Below, one piece after another: positions 1-6,080 of a stretch of 7,465 nucleotides of DNA (positions within the stretch are counted from its first letter, which is position 1; each line of letters begins with the position of its first letter). The stretch is from positions 1 to 7,465 of the forward strand of contig JAJZPK010000131.1 of NCBI GenBank assembly GCA_021811205.1. Direction: 5' to 3'. The notes beneath the pieces were generated by a model. It ran no database searches. It had not been told where the DNA came from and worked only from the letters and a program-made list of their open reading frames with translations. The stretch comes from Pseudomonadota bacterium (GTDB lineage: Bacteria > Pseudomonadota > Gammaproteobacteria > Burkholderiales > JABEVD01). The position numbers and the translations under genes were made by a program.

Positions 1-54
1 GATCTAATTTACCGAATCGAAGCGATGGCTACCTCTAAAAATTTTTACAGCAGT

Positions 55-284
55 TTACGGACTCAATCCATCATTTTGCAGGACTTCTTCTGTGGAACCC
101 TCAGAATGGAGCCCTCGTGCGCGGGCCTGATTTTCCCGATAGTCCGGGTCTGTTTGACGTTTATGCTTTTGCCAGTGGCGGCGGTTCTCGTTGACAATCA
201 GGGGCAGGACAAGAATGTTTGATTGGGAGTTTGTGATCGAGGGACGAAATTCTGACCGCATGCAGCGCATTTCTTGTGTTTCAT
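55..284 (-). pseudogene. Broken gene for a small zinc-ribbon protein (two frameshifts)
   Basis: The minus strand from an ATG at 284, preceded by GGAAGG six bases upstream, reads MKHKKCAACGQNFVPRSQ, the first half of a four-cysteine zinc ribbon. That frame stops at 198-200. The natural continuation sits in other frames: PAPDCQRE in a second frame supplies the last cysteine, then RRHWQKHKRQTDPDYRENQ follows in a third. Two single-base insertions explain this, an extra T at about 217 and an extra C at about 192. The CxxC...C plus 'DPDYRENQARA' pattern resembles a family of short proteins of unknown function common in proteobacterial accessory regions (from memory, not a search). After about residue 45 the match fades, so the 3' end is probably lost too. 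It runs in the same direction as the other left-arm genes, about 175 bases beyond the last one. It is probably non-functional. Confidence 0.6.
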
Positions 285-458
285 GCGATGCCTTCCCATA
301 CGATAAATCAATCGTGGTGGAGAAAAAGGCTTTCGCAGAATGCAGCAGGAAATATCTCTAGGTGAAATCTGAACAACATCCATCTAGGAGATGGAAATGG
401 TATTCTTATCAATGATTGCTTTTTGAGCGGAAGGATAGACCGAAGCTGGAAGGGAATA

Positions 459-650
459 TTAGAATATCTCAGCAATATTGGAAATTCCCAGTACTTGCCG
501 CATTAATTCCAGTAAGGGGATGGTTTTTCCGCTGCTTGGTCGTGGACGCTGATCGTCTGCGAGAACCAAGTCCCAGTATATTTCGTCATACTTGATCGGG
601 CGGGGCTTCTTGCCGTCGCGGTGTCGAGGATTTCCTGAAAAAGAGGCCAA
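459..650 (-). CDS. Unrecognised reading frame, possibly the frameshifted tail of the adjacent membrane protein
   Basis: This frame encodes about 63 residues with a basic start (NPRHRDGKKPRP) followed by an acidic/aromatic stretch (YDEIYWDLVLADDQ) and a helical-looking end (LLELMRQVLGISNIAEIF). The composition looks like protein rather than a random shadow, but the only available start is a TTG at 650 with no ribosome-binding site. It overlaps the small membrane-protein gene (586-765) in another frame. Removing one T from the T5 run at 638-642 would fuse the two into a single protein of about 101 aa: one membrane segment followed by a basic/acidic cytosolic tail. I do not recognise a family. 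Alternatives are an independent short gene, a pseudogene fragment or chance. Confidence 0.3.
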   Translation of the reverse strand: MASFSGNPRHRDGKKPRPIKYDEIYWDLVLADDQRPRPSSGKTIPLLELMRQVLGISNIAEIF

Positions 651-765
651 AAGAAATGGTGACGGTAATAAACATCCCGAAGGTCAGCCATATGCTATGA
701 GAAAAGCGCACTACGTTGGTATTCGCGGAGATAGTTAAATGACCCCCGGCTTTACCGGAGGTCAT
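586..765 (-). CDS. Small single-pass membrane protein, 59 aa
   Basis: The ATG at 765-763 overlaps the TGA of the upstream ribbon-helix-helix gene as ATGA, and AGGAAG (plus 775-780) lies 9 bases upstream as a ribosome-binding site. The product has a polar N-terminus of about 20 residues, then a hydrophobic segment at about residues 21-43 (containing IWLTFGMFITVTISFGLFF). A basic RKSSTPRR follows, which by the positive-inside rule predicts an outside N-terminus and cytosolic C-terminus. The tail ends in EAPPDQV. The start codon lies in a strong hairpin that also holds the upstream stop, suggesting translation coupled to the upstream gene. No family was recognised. The T5 run at 638-642 could be a frameshift site joining this gene to the frame ending at 459. 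It could instead be a fortuitous ORF, but the overlap, ribosome-binding site and clear membrane segment argue for a gene. Confidence 0.5.
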   Translation of the reverse strand: MTSGKAGGHLTISANTNVVRFSHSIWLTFGMFITVTISFGLFFRKSSTPRRQEAPPDQV

Positions 766-770
766 TTAAC
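734..770 (-). promoter_or_regulatory. 16-bp stem-loop spanning a stop/start overlap
   Basis: GTTAAATGACC and GGTCATTTAAC are perfect inverted repeats. The pairing continues through CCCGG/CCGG with one mismatch to give a 16-bp stem closed by a 5-base loop. On the minus-strand transcript it contains the TGA of the ribbon-helix-helix gene and the overlapping ATG of the small membrane-protein gene. No U-run follows on either strand, so it is not a typical intrinsic terminator. A role in translational coupling, mRNA processing or stabilisation is inference. Confidence 0.6.
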
Positions 771-932
771 TGCGCTTCCTGCCGAGTTTTTCGATATTGA
801 ATGCTTTTTCACATAGGCGCGCAGGAGTTCTCGGATCACCTGCATAGGTATTCGGTTTTGAGATTTGCAGGTTGCCTCGAAGGCTTTCTTGAGATCGTTA
901 TCGAGTCGCAAGGTCAAGTTTGATTCGCTCAT
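762..932 (-). CDS. Ribbon-helix-helix (CopG/ParD-like) DNA-binding protein, 56 aa
   Basis: This short gene starts at ATG 932 and ends at TGA 762-764. The protein opens with an alternating strand, SNLTLRLDNDL, followed by KKAFEATCKSQ, a turn at NRIP and a second helix MQVIRELLRAYVKKH. That is the beta-alpha-alpha layout of ribbon-helix-helix repressors and antitoxins, which bind operator DNA as dimers through the N-terminal strand. A basic/polar tail of about 14 residues follows. Its ATG overlaps the TGA of the IHF-beta-like gene as ATGA and has no strong ribosome-binding site of its own, so translation probably depends on that gene. The next gene starts inside its own stop codon. Such proteins usually repress their own operon or neutralise a toxin; no toxin family is recognisable downstream. 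A partition or transcription regulator is the alternative. Confidence 0.8.
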   Translation of the reverse strand: MSESNLTLRLDNDLKKAFEATCKSQNRIPMQVIRELLRAYVKKHSISKNSAGSAVK

Positions 933-1249
933 GGCATTCTTTTCGCTGCATGAGATTGCCTTTCATGCCCAGCGCGCATTACACAAGATCGCAGAGCACC
1001 ACCGGGCTTGAAGTGAGGGACGAATCTTACAGGGACATTGACGGATTCCCCTGTCTTCGGGTTGCGTCCCACCCGTTGAGGAAGGCGTTTGGTCGAAAAG
1101 GAGCCGAAGTGGCGAATTTCGACCCGATCACCATGGGATAGGGTGGAGGAAAATGCTTCGAGTATTGCCTTGACTGCCAAGGCGATGCCACGCTCGGGTA
1201 TTTGCGGGTGTTGACCGGCAAGCCGGATTATCAATTCTGCACGGTTCAT
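929..1249 (-). CDS. IHF-beta-like (HU/IHF family) DNA-bending protein
   Basis: The 106-aa product follows IHF-beta along its whole core. MNRAELIIRLAGQHPQIPE matches the N-terminal helix pair. GDRVEIRHFGSFSTK is the central dimer-forming sheet. GRNPKTGESV carries the proline at the tip of the DNA-binding arm, whose partner in E. coli IHF intercalates in the minor groove. VPHFKPGGALR is the C-terminal signature. E. coli IHF-beta has 94 residues; here about 12 extra residues (RAGHERQSHAAKRMP) extend the C-terminus. AGGGG lies six bases before the ATG. It lies 41 bases downstream of the large diguanylate cyclase gene and overlaps the ribbon-helix-helix gene by 4 bases. Housekeeping ihfB normally sits next to rpsA, so this is probably an accessory copy. 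It would bend DNA as a homodimer or with an IHF-alpha encoded elsewhere. IHF also helps spacer integration in type I-E systems, but a link here is speculative. Confidence 0.88.
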   Translation of the reverse strand: MNRAELIIRLAGQHPQIPERGIALAVKAILEAFSSTLSHGDRVEIRHFGSFSTKRLPQRVGRNPKTGESVNVPVRFVPHFKPGGALRSCVMRAGHERQSHAAKRMP

Positions 1250-1290
1250 GAGCTGCCCCTTTTTCGTTAATACGATAATGAGTTGCCAAA

Positions 1291-3363
1291 TTAATCATGC
1301 CCCGGATCGTAGAGGTGATAGCGGTTCTTCCCAGTCTGCTTGGCGACATACATGGCTCGGTCGGCATGCCGCAGCAAAGTATCTCCCTCCACATTGTCCT
1401 GGGGATAAAACGTCACGCCGATACTGGTCGACACGGTGACAGAATACTGGTCGATGGGTACCGGTGCAGCGACGATGGCCAGAATACGATCGAGTACATG
1501 ATAACATTCCGGCGCGCTTGAGAGATCATTGAACAGAACCACGAACTCATCCCCGCCCAACCGGGCGAGAGTGTCGCCTGCGCGCAATGCTTCCTGAAGG
1601 CGGCGGGTAACGTCTACAAGCAGGTGGTCTCCTGCACCGTGGCCATAGCGGTCATTGATCTGCTTGAAGCCGTCGAGATCCATATAGCAGACGGCGAGCA
1701 TTTTGCTGTTCCGCTGCGCGTGAATGATTGCTTGTTTCAAACGGTCGGCCAGCAGTGCCCGATTGGGGATGCCGGTCAGGGCATCGTAATGGGCGAGACG
1801 GCTCAATTCGGCTTCATGCGCTTTGATGTGGCTGATATCTGAGAACAGTCCGACATAGCGCTGCACCTTGCCGTTTTCGTCGCAAATGGAGGTGATTGAG
1901 AGCAATTCCGCATAAATCTCGCCGGACTTTCGCCGGTTCCAGATCTCGCCGCGCCACATCTTTTCTTGTGCTAGGGATTGCCACATCGCGGCGAAAAAAG
2001 CTTTGTCATGGCGACCGGAACTGAGCAGTTTCGGGTTTTTGCCTAGCACCTCCTCGCGGCAATAGCCGGTGATGCGTGTAAAGGCCGGATTGACGTCCTG
2101 GATGGCATTGTTCGTGTCGGTGATCACGATGGCTTCCTGGCTATTTTCGAATACGCTCGCGGTGATGCGCAGGTTTTCCTCGGCACGCTTGCGCCCGGTA
2201 ATGTCGCGGGCAATGCCGAGCACGCCGATCAGGTTCCCTTGGCTGTTGCGCATCGGCGTCCGCAGGATGTCGAGCAATACGCGATGTTCGTTATACAGGA
2301 TCCATCCTTCGTTGAAAGTAGGCCCGTCTTTTTTCAGCGCTAGGTGGTCATGCCGATGGAACTCATCCGCTAGATCCTTGTCAAGGAAATCGTAATCGGT
2401 CTTGCCAATGATATCCTGCTCCTTCACGTCTATGAAACGTTCGAAACATGGATTGCATGCCAGGTAGACGCCATGTTCGTCCTTGAGCCAGACCATATCC
2501 GGAATGGCATTCATCAGGGTGTGGAGGAACGCCCCTTCCGCGATGAGCTTATCGTCGATCAGATTGAGTGCCATGGCCTGAGTCAGGTCGTGTTCGCTTA
2601 ACAATCCGGCCAGGCGGCCCGAATCATCAACCACGACCAAGTGTCGCACCTTGGCTTCGAGCATCATTGTAGCCGCTTTGTTGATGGTGTTATCGAGCGG
2701 GATGGTCAGGACGGGAGATGTCATGACCTCTCTGACCGGGATATCCGTTCGGTCAAGGGTGTGCGAGTACAGGCGCACAATGTCGCGTTCGGTGACGATA
2801 CCAACTGGGTGCTCGTCTTCGACAACTACCACGCAGGTATCTCGATGAGCCTGCATGAGCAACAGCGTATCTTTCAGGCTTGACTCAATTGGTAGACTGA
2901 ACACAGACCGGCTCATGGTCGAGGCAACTTGGCGGCGTCCCGCTAGTGCGGCAAGATTGATGTGCAGACGAAAATCCGTTTCACTAACCAGACCAAGAAG
3001 CGTCCCATCATAGCCGACAATCACCAGATGCCGGATGCCGTCTCGGAGGCATATTTGGTATGCGTCCAGGCACGTAATGGATGCGGGTACGGTGATGACT
3101 GGAGAGGACATGATTTGTTTAAGAGGTGTTCTCGGTTGGCATACCGACTGCATGGCTTGCAGCATGTTCCGTTCCGTGAGAATGCCCAGCGGATGCCCAT
3201 TCCCATCCGTCACTACGATGGAGGAAATCCGTTTTTCGGCCATGATGCGCGCGGCTTCGCCTACGCTGTCGTCGGGCGCAAGGCAAACCACGTTACGCGT
3301 GGCGATGGCGATCAGGGGAGTGCTTTGATTTATGTTGTTATTGAAAAGAGCGTTCGGGGCCAT
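1291..3363 (-). CDS. Multidomain diguanylate cyclase: four CBS motifs, two PAS domains, GGDEF
   Basis: This gene makes c-di-GMP from two GTP under control of ligand-sensing domains. With ATG at 3363 it encodes 690 aa; a TTG at 3381 would add six residues, and neither start has a strong ribosome-binding site. Residues ~15-270 hold four CBS motifs in two Bateman pairs, with repeated 'VxTDxxGxPLGIxTERD'-type ends, and typically bind adenine nucleotides. Residues ~280-395 and ~400-520 are two PAS domains with C-terminal caps (GVLGIARDITGRKRAEENL; YVGLFSDISHIKAHEAEL), candidates for redox, ligand or cofactor sensing. The GGDEF domain starts at HYDALTGIPNRALL and has the intact active site GGDEF at ~603-607. 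RAGD nine residues before it is the inhibitory product-binding I-site. No EAL or HD-GYP phosphodiesterase domain and no membrane segment follow, so the enzyme is predicted cytosolic. It precedes the IHF-beta-like gene by 41 bases and may share its transcript. Confidence 0.93.
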   Translation of the reverse strand: MAPNALFNNNINQSTPLIAIATRNVVCLAPDDSVGEAARIMAEKRISSIVVTDGNGHPLGILTERNMLQAMQSVCQPRTPLKQIMSSPVITVPASITCLDAYQICLRDGIRHLVIVGYDGTLLGLVSETDFRLHINLAALAGRRQVASTMSRSVFSLPIESSLKDTLLLMQAHRDTCVVVVEDEHPVGIVTERDIVRLYSHTLDRTDIPVREVMTSPVLTIPLDNTINKAATMMLEAKVRHLVVVDDSGRLAGLLSEHDLTQAMALNLIDDKLIAEGAFLHTLMNAIPDMVWLKDEHGVYLACNPCFERFIDVKEQDIIGKTDYDFLDKDLADEFHRHDHLALKKDGPTFNEGWILYNEHRVLLDILRTPMRNSQGNLIGVLGIARDITGRKRAEENLRITASVFENSQEAIVITDTNNAIQDVNPAFTRITGYCREEVLGKNPKLLSSGRHDKAFFAAMWQSLAQEKMWRGEIWNRRKSGEIYAELLSITSICDENGKVQRYVGLFSDISHIKAHEAELSRLAHYDALTGIPNRALLADRLKQAIIHAQRNSKMLAVCYMDLDGFKQINDRYGHGAGDHLLVDVTRRLQEALRAGDTLARLGGDEFVVLFNDLSSAPECYHVLDRILAIVAAPVPIDQYSVTVSTSIGVTFYPQDNVEGDTLLRHADRAMYVAKQTGKNRYHLYDPGHD

Positions 3364-3573
3364 ACAAATGGCTGAATCCAAGGTAAGGTTTGAATAAATA
3401 GATATTTTGCGCGCATACGTCAGAAACTACAATTAAAACGATGCCTTAAGTGGCCTGGTTAACAAATCGTTATGAGATGGCTCGAAGGGTGATTCTGGTT
3501 GCAATGCGTACCGCATAGGCAGCACACTGGCTAGCAAGCATTTCTTTGACAGGTTACCACCAGTATTTACAAG
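3364..3573. other. Intergenic stretch between the diguanylate cyclase start and the CRISPR end
   Basis: No convincing gene is visible here. It must hold the minus-strand promoter of the CBS-PAS-GGDEF gene. A weak candidate on the minus strand is CTGACG (plus 3416-3421) with TATTTA 17 bases downstream, but the match to sigma-70 boxes is poor. On the other side it is the trailer beyond the degenerate last CRISPR repeat. I found no further repeat copies in it. Confidence 0.4.
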
Positions 3574-3785
3574 GTGAATATCCCCGCAGAAGCGGGGGAA
3601 ACTCCTTCAGCACCGCCGACTTACGAGAATCTCGGGGCCTATCCCCGCAGGAGCGGGGGAAACTTTTACCACACCCTCGTGATTGTCTGGCACTCGGGCC
3701 TATCCCCGCAGGAGCGGGGGAAACCATGCTGCAGGCTGTCATGCATGCCATGAAGCGGGCCTATCCCCGCAGGAGCGGGGGAAAC
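3574..3785 (-). CRISPR. Type I-E CRISPR array: 4 repeats, 3 spacers
   Basis: Repeats of 29 bp occupy 3574-3602, 3635-3663, 3696-3724 and 3757-3785; spacers of exactly 32 bp occupy 3603-3634, 3664-3695 and 3725-3756. The 29/32 spacing is that of type I-E. On the minus strand each repeat begins GTTTCCCCCGC and ends GCGGGGATAGGCCC, giving the CCCCGC/GCGGGG stem and layout of the E. coli-type repeat, so crRNA would be made from the minus strand. The three right-hand repeats are identical. The leftmost differs at four positions (three at the crRNA 3' end and one in the loop), as expected for the oldest, leader-distal repeat. That places the leader on the right, next to the cas2 remnant. The other cas genes are not in this window, so the array could act only if a matching system exists elsewhere in the genome. 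Confidence 0.97.
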
Positions 3786-3814
3786 TCTTGTAGATAACCC
3801 AATAATCTACAAGA
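3786..3814. repeat. Perfect 10-bp inverted repeat abutting the first CRISPR repeat
   Basis: TCTTGTAGAT at 3786-3795 and ATCTACAAGA at 3805-3814 are perfect reverse complements around a 9-base centre. The left arm begins at the base directly after the last base of the leader-proximal repeat. There is no T-run on either side, so an intrinsic terminator is unlikely. It could be a protein-binding site at the leader-repeat border, a cruciform-type element or a remnant of an insertion. Confidence 0.7.
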
Positions 3815-3852
3815 AGAAAGCACGAAATACATACACATTTTTAAAGAGCATG
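3786..3852 (-). promoter_or_regulatory. Probable CRISPR leader
   Basis: This 67-bp AT-rich stretch lies between the cas2 stop codon and the first conserved repeat, the position of the leader in type I-E loci. There it drives array transcription and directs new spacers to the first repeat. Minus-strand reading shows CTCTTTAAAAATG and TATGTATTTCG followed by the inverted repeat described separately. I could not find a clean match to the IHF consensus (WATCAA-N4-TTR). It is short compared with the E. coli leader, and the call rests on position and polarity. Confidence 0.6.
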
Positions 3853-4095
3853 TTACAGGCTGCGTTTAGTCAGCCACAAGCCATCTATTTCTACTAATTC
3901 GCGCGGCGGATCTCCCAAATTTGCGATACCGACACCTCCTGTTTCATTCACATCACGCCATACCATGACGATGCTGCCACGGGGTTCTGTGTTGTGCCAG
4001 TTCGACAATACCTCCCATATGCGCGAACGGATTCCAACGTTCATCCTCGGAGAAAGATATACCGTAGGGGCTATTTCCAGCATGGTCGATGCCAG
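3853..4095 (-). pseudogene. cas2: cas2 (type I-E), 5' end missing
   Basis: The minus strand encodes 80 residues that match the C-terminal three quarters of the Cas2e family. LASTMLEIAPTVYLSPRM is the helix and strand after the missing first strand. RIWEVLSNW, GSIVMVWRD and LGDPPRELVEIDGLWLTKR complete the fold down to the stop. Cas2e is normally about 95-100 aa and begins with a strand of the type VVVTxxVxxRxRG just before GFLAS. That first ~20-residue part, which carries conserved N-terminal residues, is absent here. Upstream of LAST the frame runs into antisense of the GGDEF gene and loses all resemblance. Cas2 pairs with Cas1 in the spacer-integration complex, where it is the structural core. 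Without its first strand the fragment is unlikely to work, and no cas1 is present. Gene order cas2-leader-array is the canonical type I-E order. Confidence 0.87.
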
Positions 4096-4100
4096 CCTGA
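4090..4100. other. Junction of two truncated divergent genes
   Basis: Minus-strand Cas2 similarity ends at the leucine codon at 4095-4093, and plus-strand response-regulator similarity begins at about the PDK codons from 4096. Both genes lack their 5' ends exactly here. No insertion-sequence end, target duplication or long repeat is visible at the junction. Confidence 0.7.
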
Positions 4101-4863
4101 CAAGGTGGTCGAGCGAGTGGCCGAATTCCACCCTGATCTGGTGCTGATGGATATCGAGATGCCGAACTACATCGGTTCGGAACTCGCGGCTGTCTTGCGG
4201 CAGTACGAAGGATGGGTCGGCCTGCCCATCATCTACCTTTCCGCGGAAACGGACGTGGATGAGCAGATCAAGGCCATGGGCGTGGGAGCGGACGATTTCC
4301 TGACAAAACCGATTTCGGATGCACGCCTTGTCTCGGCAATCAAGGTGCGCGCGGCAAGGGCAAGGCAGCTTTCCGACCTGATGTCCAAGGACAGCCTCAC
4401 CGGCCTGCTCAAGCACGCGCGCATCAAGGAGGAGCTGGAAATCGAGTTGGCGCGCGCGCGACGCAGCGGAAAGGAGCTTTGCGCAGTGATGATAGACCTA
4501 GACCACTTCAAGCAGATGAACGACACCTATGGCCATGCGGTGGGAGACCGTGTGATCCGCGCGGTGGCGCATCTTTTGAAGCAGCGGCTGCGCAAGTCGG
4601 ACATGATCGGCCGCTATGGCGGGGAGGAATTTGTCGCCGTGCTGCCGGAATGCGATATCGAGACGGCAGAGAAGATCATGAACGACATCCGCGAACGTTT
4701 CGCCCTGCTGAGGTTCAATCACGAGGGGACAGAATTTGGCTGCACATTCAGCGCAGGCATCGCCTGCAGCACGCAATTTCCCCCATCCGGCCTGCTGGTG
4801 GCGGCAGACGAAGCGATGTACAGGGCCAAAAGGAGCGGACGCAACCGGGTATGCGCTGCCTGA
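4096..4863 (+). pseudogene. Response-regulator/diguanylate cyclase (REC-GGDEF), 5' end missing
   Basis: The surviving part encodes about 255 residues. The receiver domain keeps its phosphoacceptor aspartate (LMDIEMP, Asp codon 4150-4152), the switch serine (IIYLSAE) and the lysine (DDFLTKPI). It lacks the first strand with the acidic metal-binding pair and the following helix. An intact GGDEF domain follows: DSLTGLLKHARIKEEL, then DLDHFKQMNDTYGH, the I-site RKSD and the active site GGEEF at codons from 4618. The open frame extends left to an ATG at 3994, but that part is antisense to cas2 and has no receiver similarity. Full-length relatives, as I recall them, carry the complete receiver and often a second one, for a total above 500 aa. 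Phosphorylation control should be lost. The GGDEF half might still be made from an internal GTG or the spurious upstream ATG. A GAF-GGDEF gene follows 37 bases downstream. Confidence 0.85.
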
Positions 4864-4900
4864 CCCTTAAAGAATCGGCTGGATGCGCCGATAACGTTTC

Positions 4901-6076
4901 ATGGGACAATTGCAGGCAGAAAATTTTTCGTTGCGCCAGCAACTCGAGACTTTGCTTTTCGAGGCGCGCTGCAACGAAGACAAGATGCGCCGTTTCGACC
5001 AGCTCGAGCGCCGGCTGATCGGCGCACCCTCCCTCGTCGAACTGCTCAGGCTGCTGCTTTCGGAATACAGGGCGGCTTTCGGGGTGGAATGCGTCACCCT
5101 GGCGCTTGTCGATCCGGAATACGAGGCGGCCAGGATACTCGATGGGGAGGCCGGTCTTTCCGGACTGACCTTGCTGCCATCGGCAGCGTCCCTGGAATCC
5201 ATTTACGGCAGCAACCCACGACCGTTTCTGGGCGTCTATGACCCTGCGATACATGGAAGACTCTTCGATTCGCGAGGAATCGGCTCCGTCGCATTGCTGC
5301 CGCTGGTTCGCCAGGATGAGCTGATCGGCAGCCTCCATTTCGGAAGCGCGGATCCTGAGCGATACGACAGCCTGAGCGGCACCCAGTTCCTGGAGCGCCT
5401 CACCGCGATCATTTCCGTCTGCCTGGGAAGCGCCCTGAACCATGAGCGGCTCAAGCTGATCGGGCTGACCGATGCCCTGACAGGCGTCCAGAACAGGCGC
5501 TATTTCGAGCACCGCTGCCAGATCGAGGCAAGAAATGCGCGCCGCCACAACCAGCCTCTCGCCTGCATGTTCCTCGATATCGACAGATTCAAGCGCATCA
5601 ACGACACGTACGGCCACCAGGCTGGCGACGAGGTGCTGCGGCATGTCGCGGGCATCATCCAGTCCCAGCTCCGCGCAGGCGACACTGTTGCGCGCTACGG
5701 CGGAGAGGAGTTCGTCGTCATGCTTCCCCAGACGCCCATCAACCATGCGAAAAGCATCGCTGAGCGGATCCGCGAGCGGATTTCCATTCATCCATTCGGG
5801 GTCGGATCCGGCCAGGTCCTCAACGTCACCATTTCGATCGGCTTGTCGATGCTGGAAGACTGCGAGGAGGAAGCGGAACTCGCGTCGCGCATGATCGAAT
5901 CCGCCGACCGGGCGCTCTATCAGGCAAAATCCTGCGGAAGGAACAGGGTCGTGTGCGAGAGCCTCCCAAGACAATCGGCAGAGGGCATTTTCTTCAGGCA
6001 TTGCATCGAAAGCGCGGCCGGTTTCTTGGACATGCTTAAACAAACATTCACATCGAACAGGTTCAAAGTGCGCTAA
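4901..6076 (+). CDS. Diguanylate cyclase with N-terminal GAF (DUF484-like) domain
   Basis: This 391-aa protein should make c-di-GMP in the cytosol. Residues ~1-40 (LRQQLETLLFEARCNEDKM) form a probable coiled coil. Residues ~45-175 look like the GAF-type domain of DUF484 proteins, including the LLPLVRQDELIGSLHFGSADPERY stretch and ending in a helix that feeds the cyclase. The GGDEF domain starts at LTDALTGVQNRRYFEHR and includes FLDIDRFKRINDTYGH. RAGD (~258-261) is the I-site, and GGEEF (~267-271) the active site. It ends near CGRNRVV, and about 40 further residues of unknown role close the protein. No signal peptide or membrane segment is seen. The ATG at 4901 has only a weak ribosome-binding site, which fits coupling to the preceding truncated REC-GGDEF gene. 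The atpG-like gene starts 26 bases after its stop, so the two may share a transcript. Confidence 0.92.
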   Translation: MGQLQAENFSLRQQLETLLFEARCNEDKMRRFDQLERRLIGAPSLVELLRLLLSEYRAAFGVECVTLALVDPEYEAARILDGEAGLSGLTLLPSAASLESIYGSNPRPFLGVYDPAIHGRLFDSRGIGSVALLPLVRQDELIGSLHFGSADPERYDSLSGTQFLERLTAIISVCLGSALNHERLKLIGLTDALTGVQNRRYFEHRCQIEARNARRHNQPLACMFLDIDRFKRINDTYGHQAGDEVLRHVAGIIQSQLRAGDTVARYGGEEFVVMLPQTPINHAKSIAERIRERISIHPFGVGSGQVLNVTISIGLSMLEDCEEEAELASRMIESADRALYQAKSCGRNRVVCESLPRQSAEGIFFRHCIESAAGFLDMLKQTFTSNRFKVR

Positions 6077-6080
6077 CATA

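Noticed and set aside
734..770. Hairpin as an intrinsic terminator
   Set aside because: There is no T-run after the stem on either strand, and the stem contains a stop/start pair that argues for a translational role.
2962..3375. 137-aa plus-strand open frame opposite the CBS domains
   Set aside because: It is a shadow of the minus-strand gene, whose CBS motifs are clear; no family pattern is seen in the plus frame.
3546..3797. Plus-strand open frame through the CRISPR array
   Set aside because: It is a translation of the repeats and spacers (recurring YPRRSGGN/IPAGAGET blocks), a common artefact of GC-rich type I-E arrays.
3786..3852. IHF-binding site in the leader
   Set aside because: No stretch matches WATCAA-N4-TTR acceptably on either strand.
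3994..4095. N-terminus of the REC-GGDEF frame from ATG 3994
   Set aside because: These 34 codons are antisense to cas2 and do not resemble the start of a receiver domain (no acidic pair, no first strand).
4096..4416. 5' extension of the cas2 frame to an ATG at 4416 (187-aa open frame)
   Set aside because: This part is antisense to the receiver-GGDEF coding sequence and shows no Cas2 or other family pattern; only the portion below 4095 is real.
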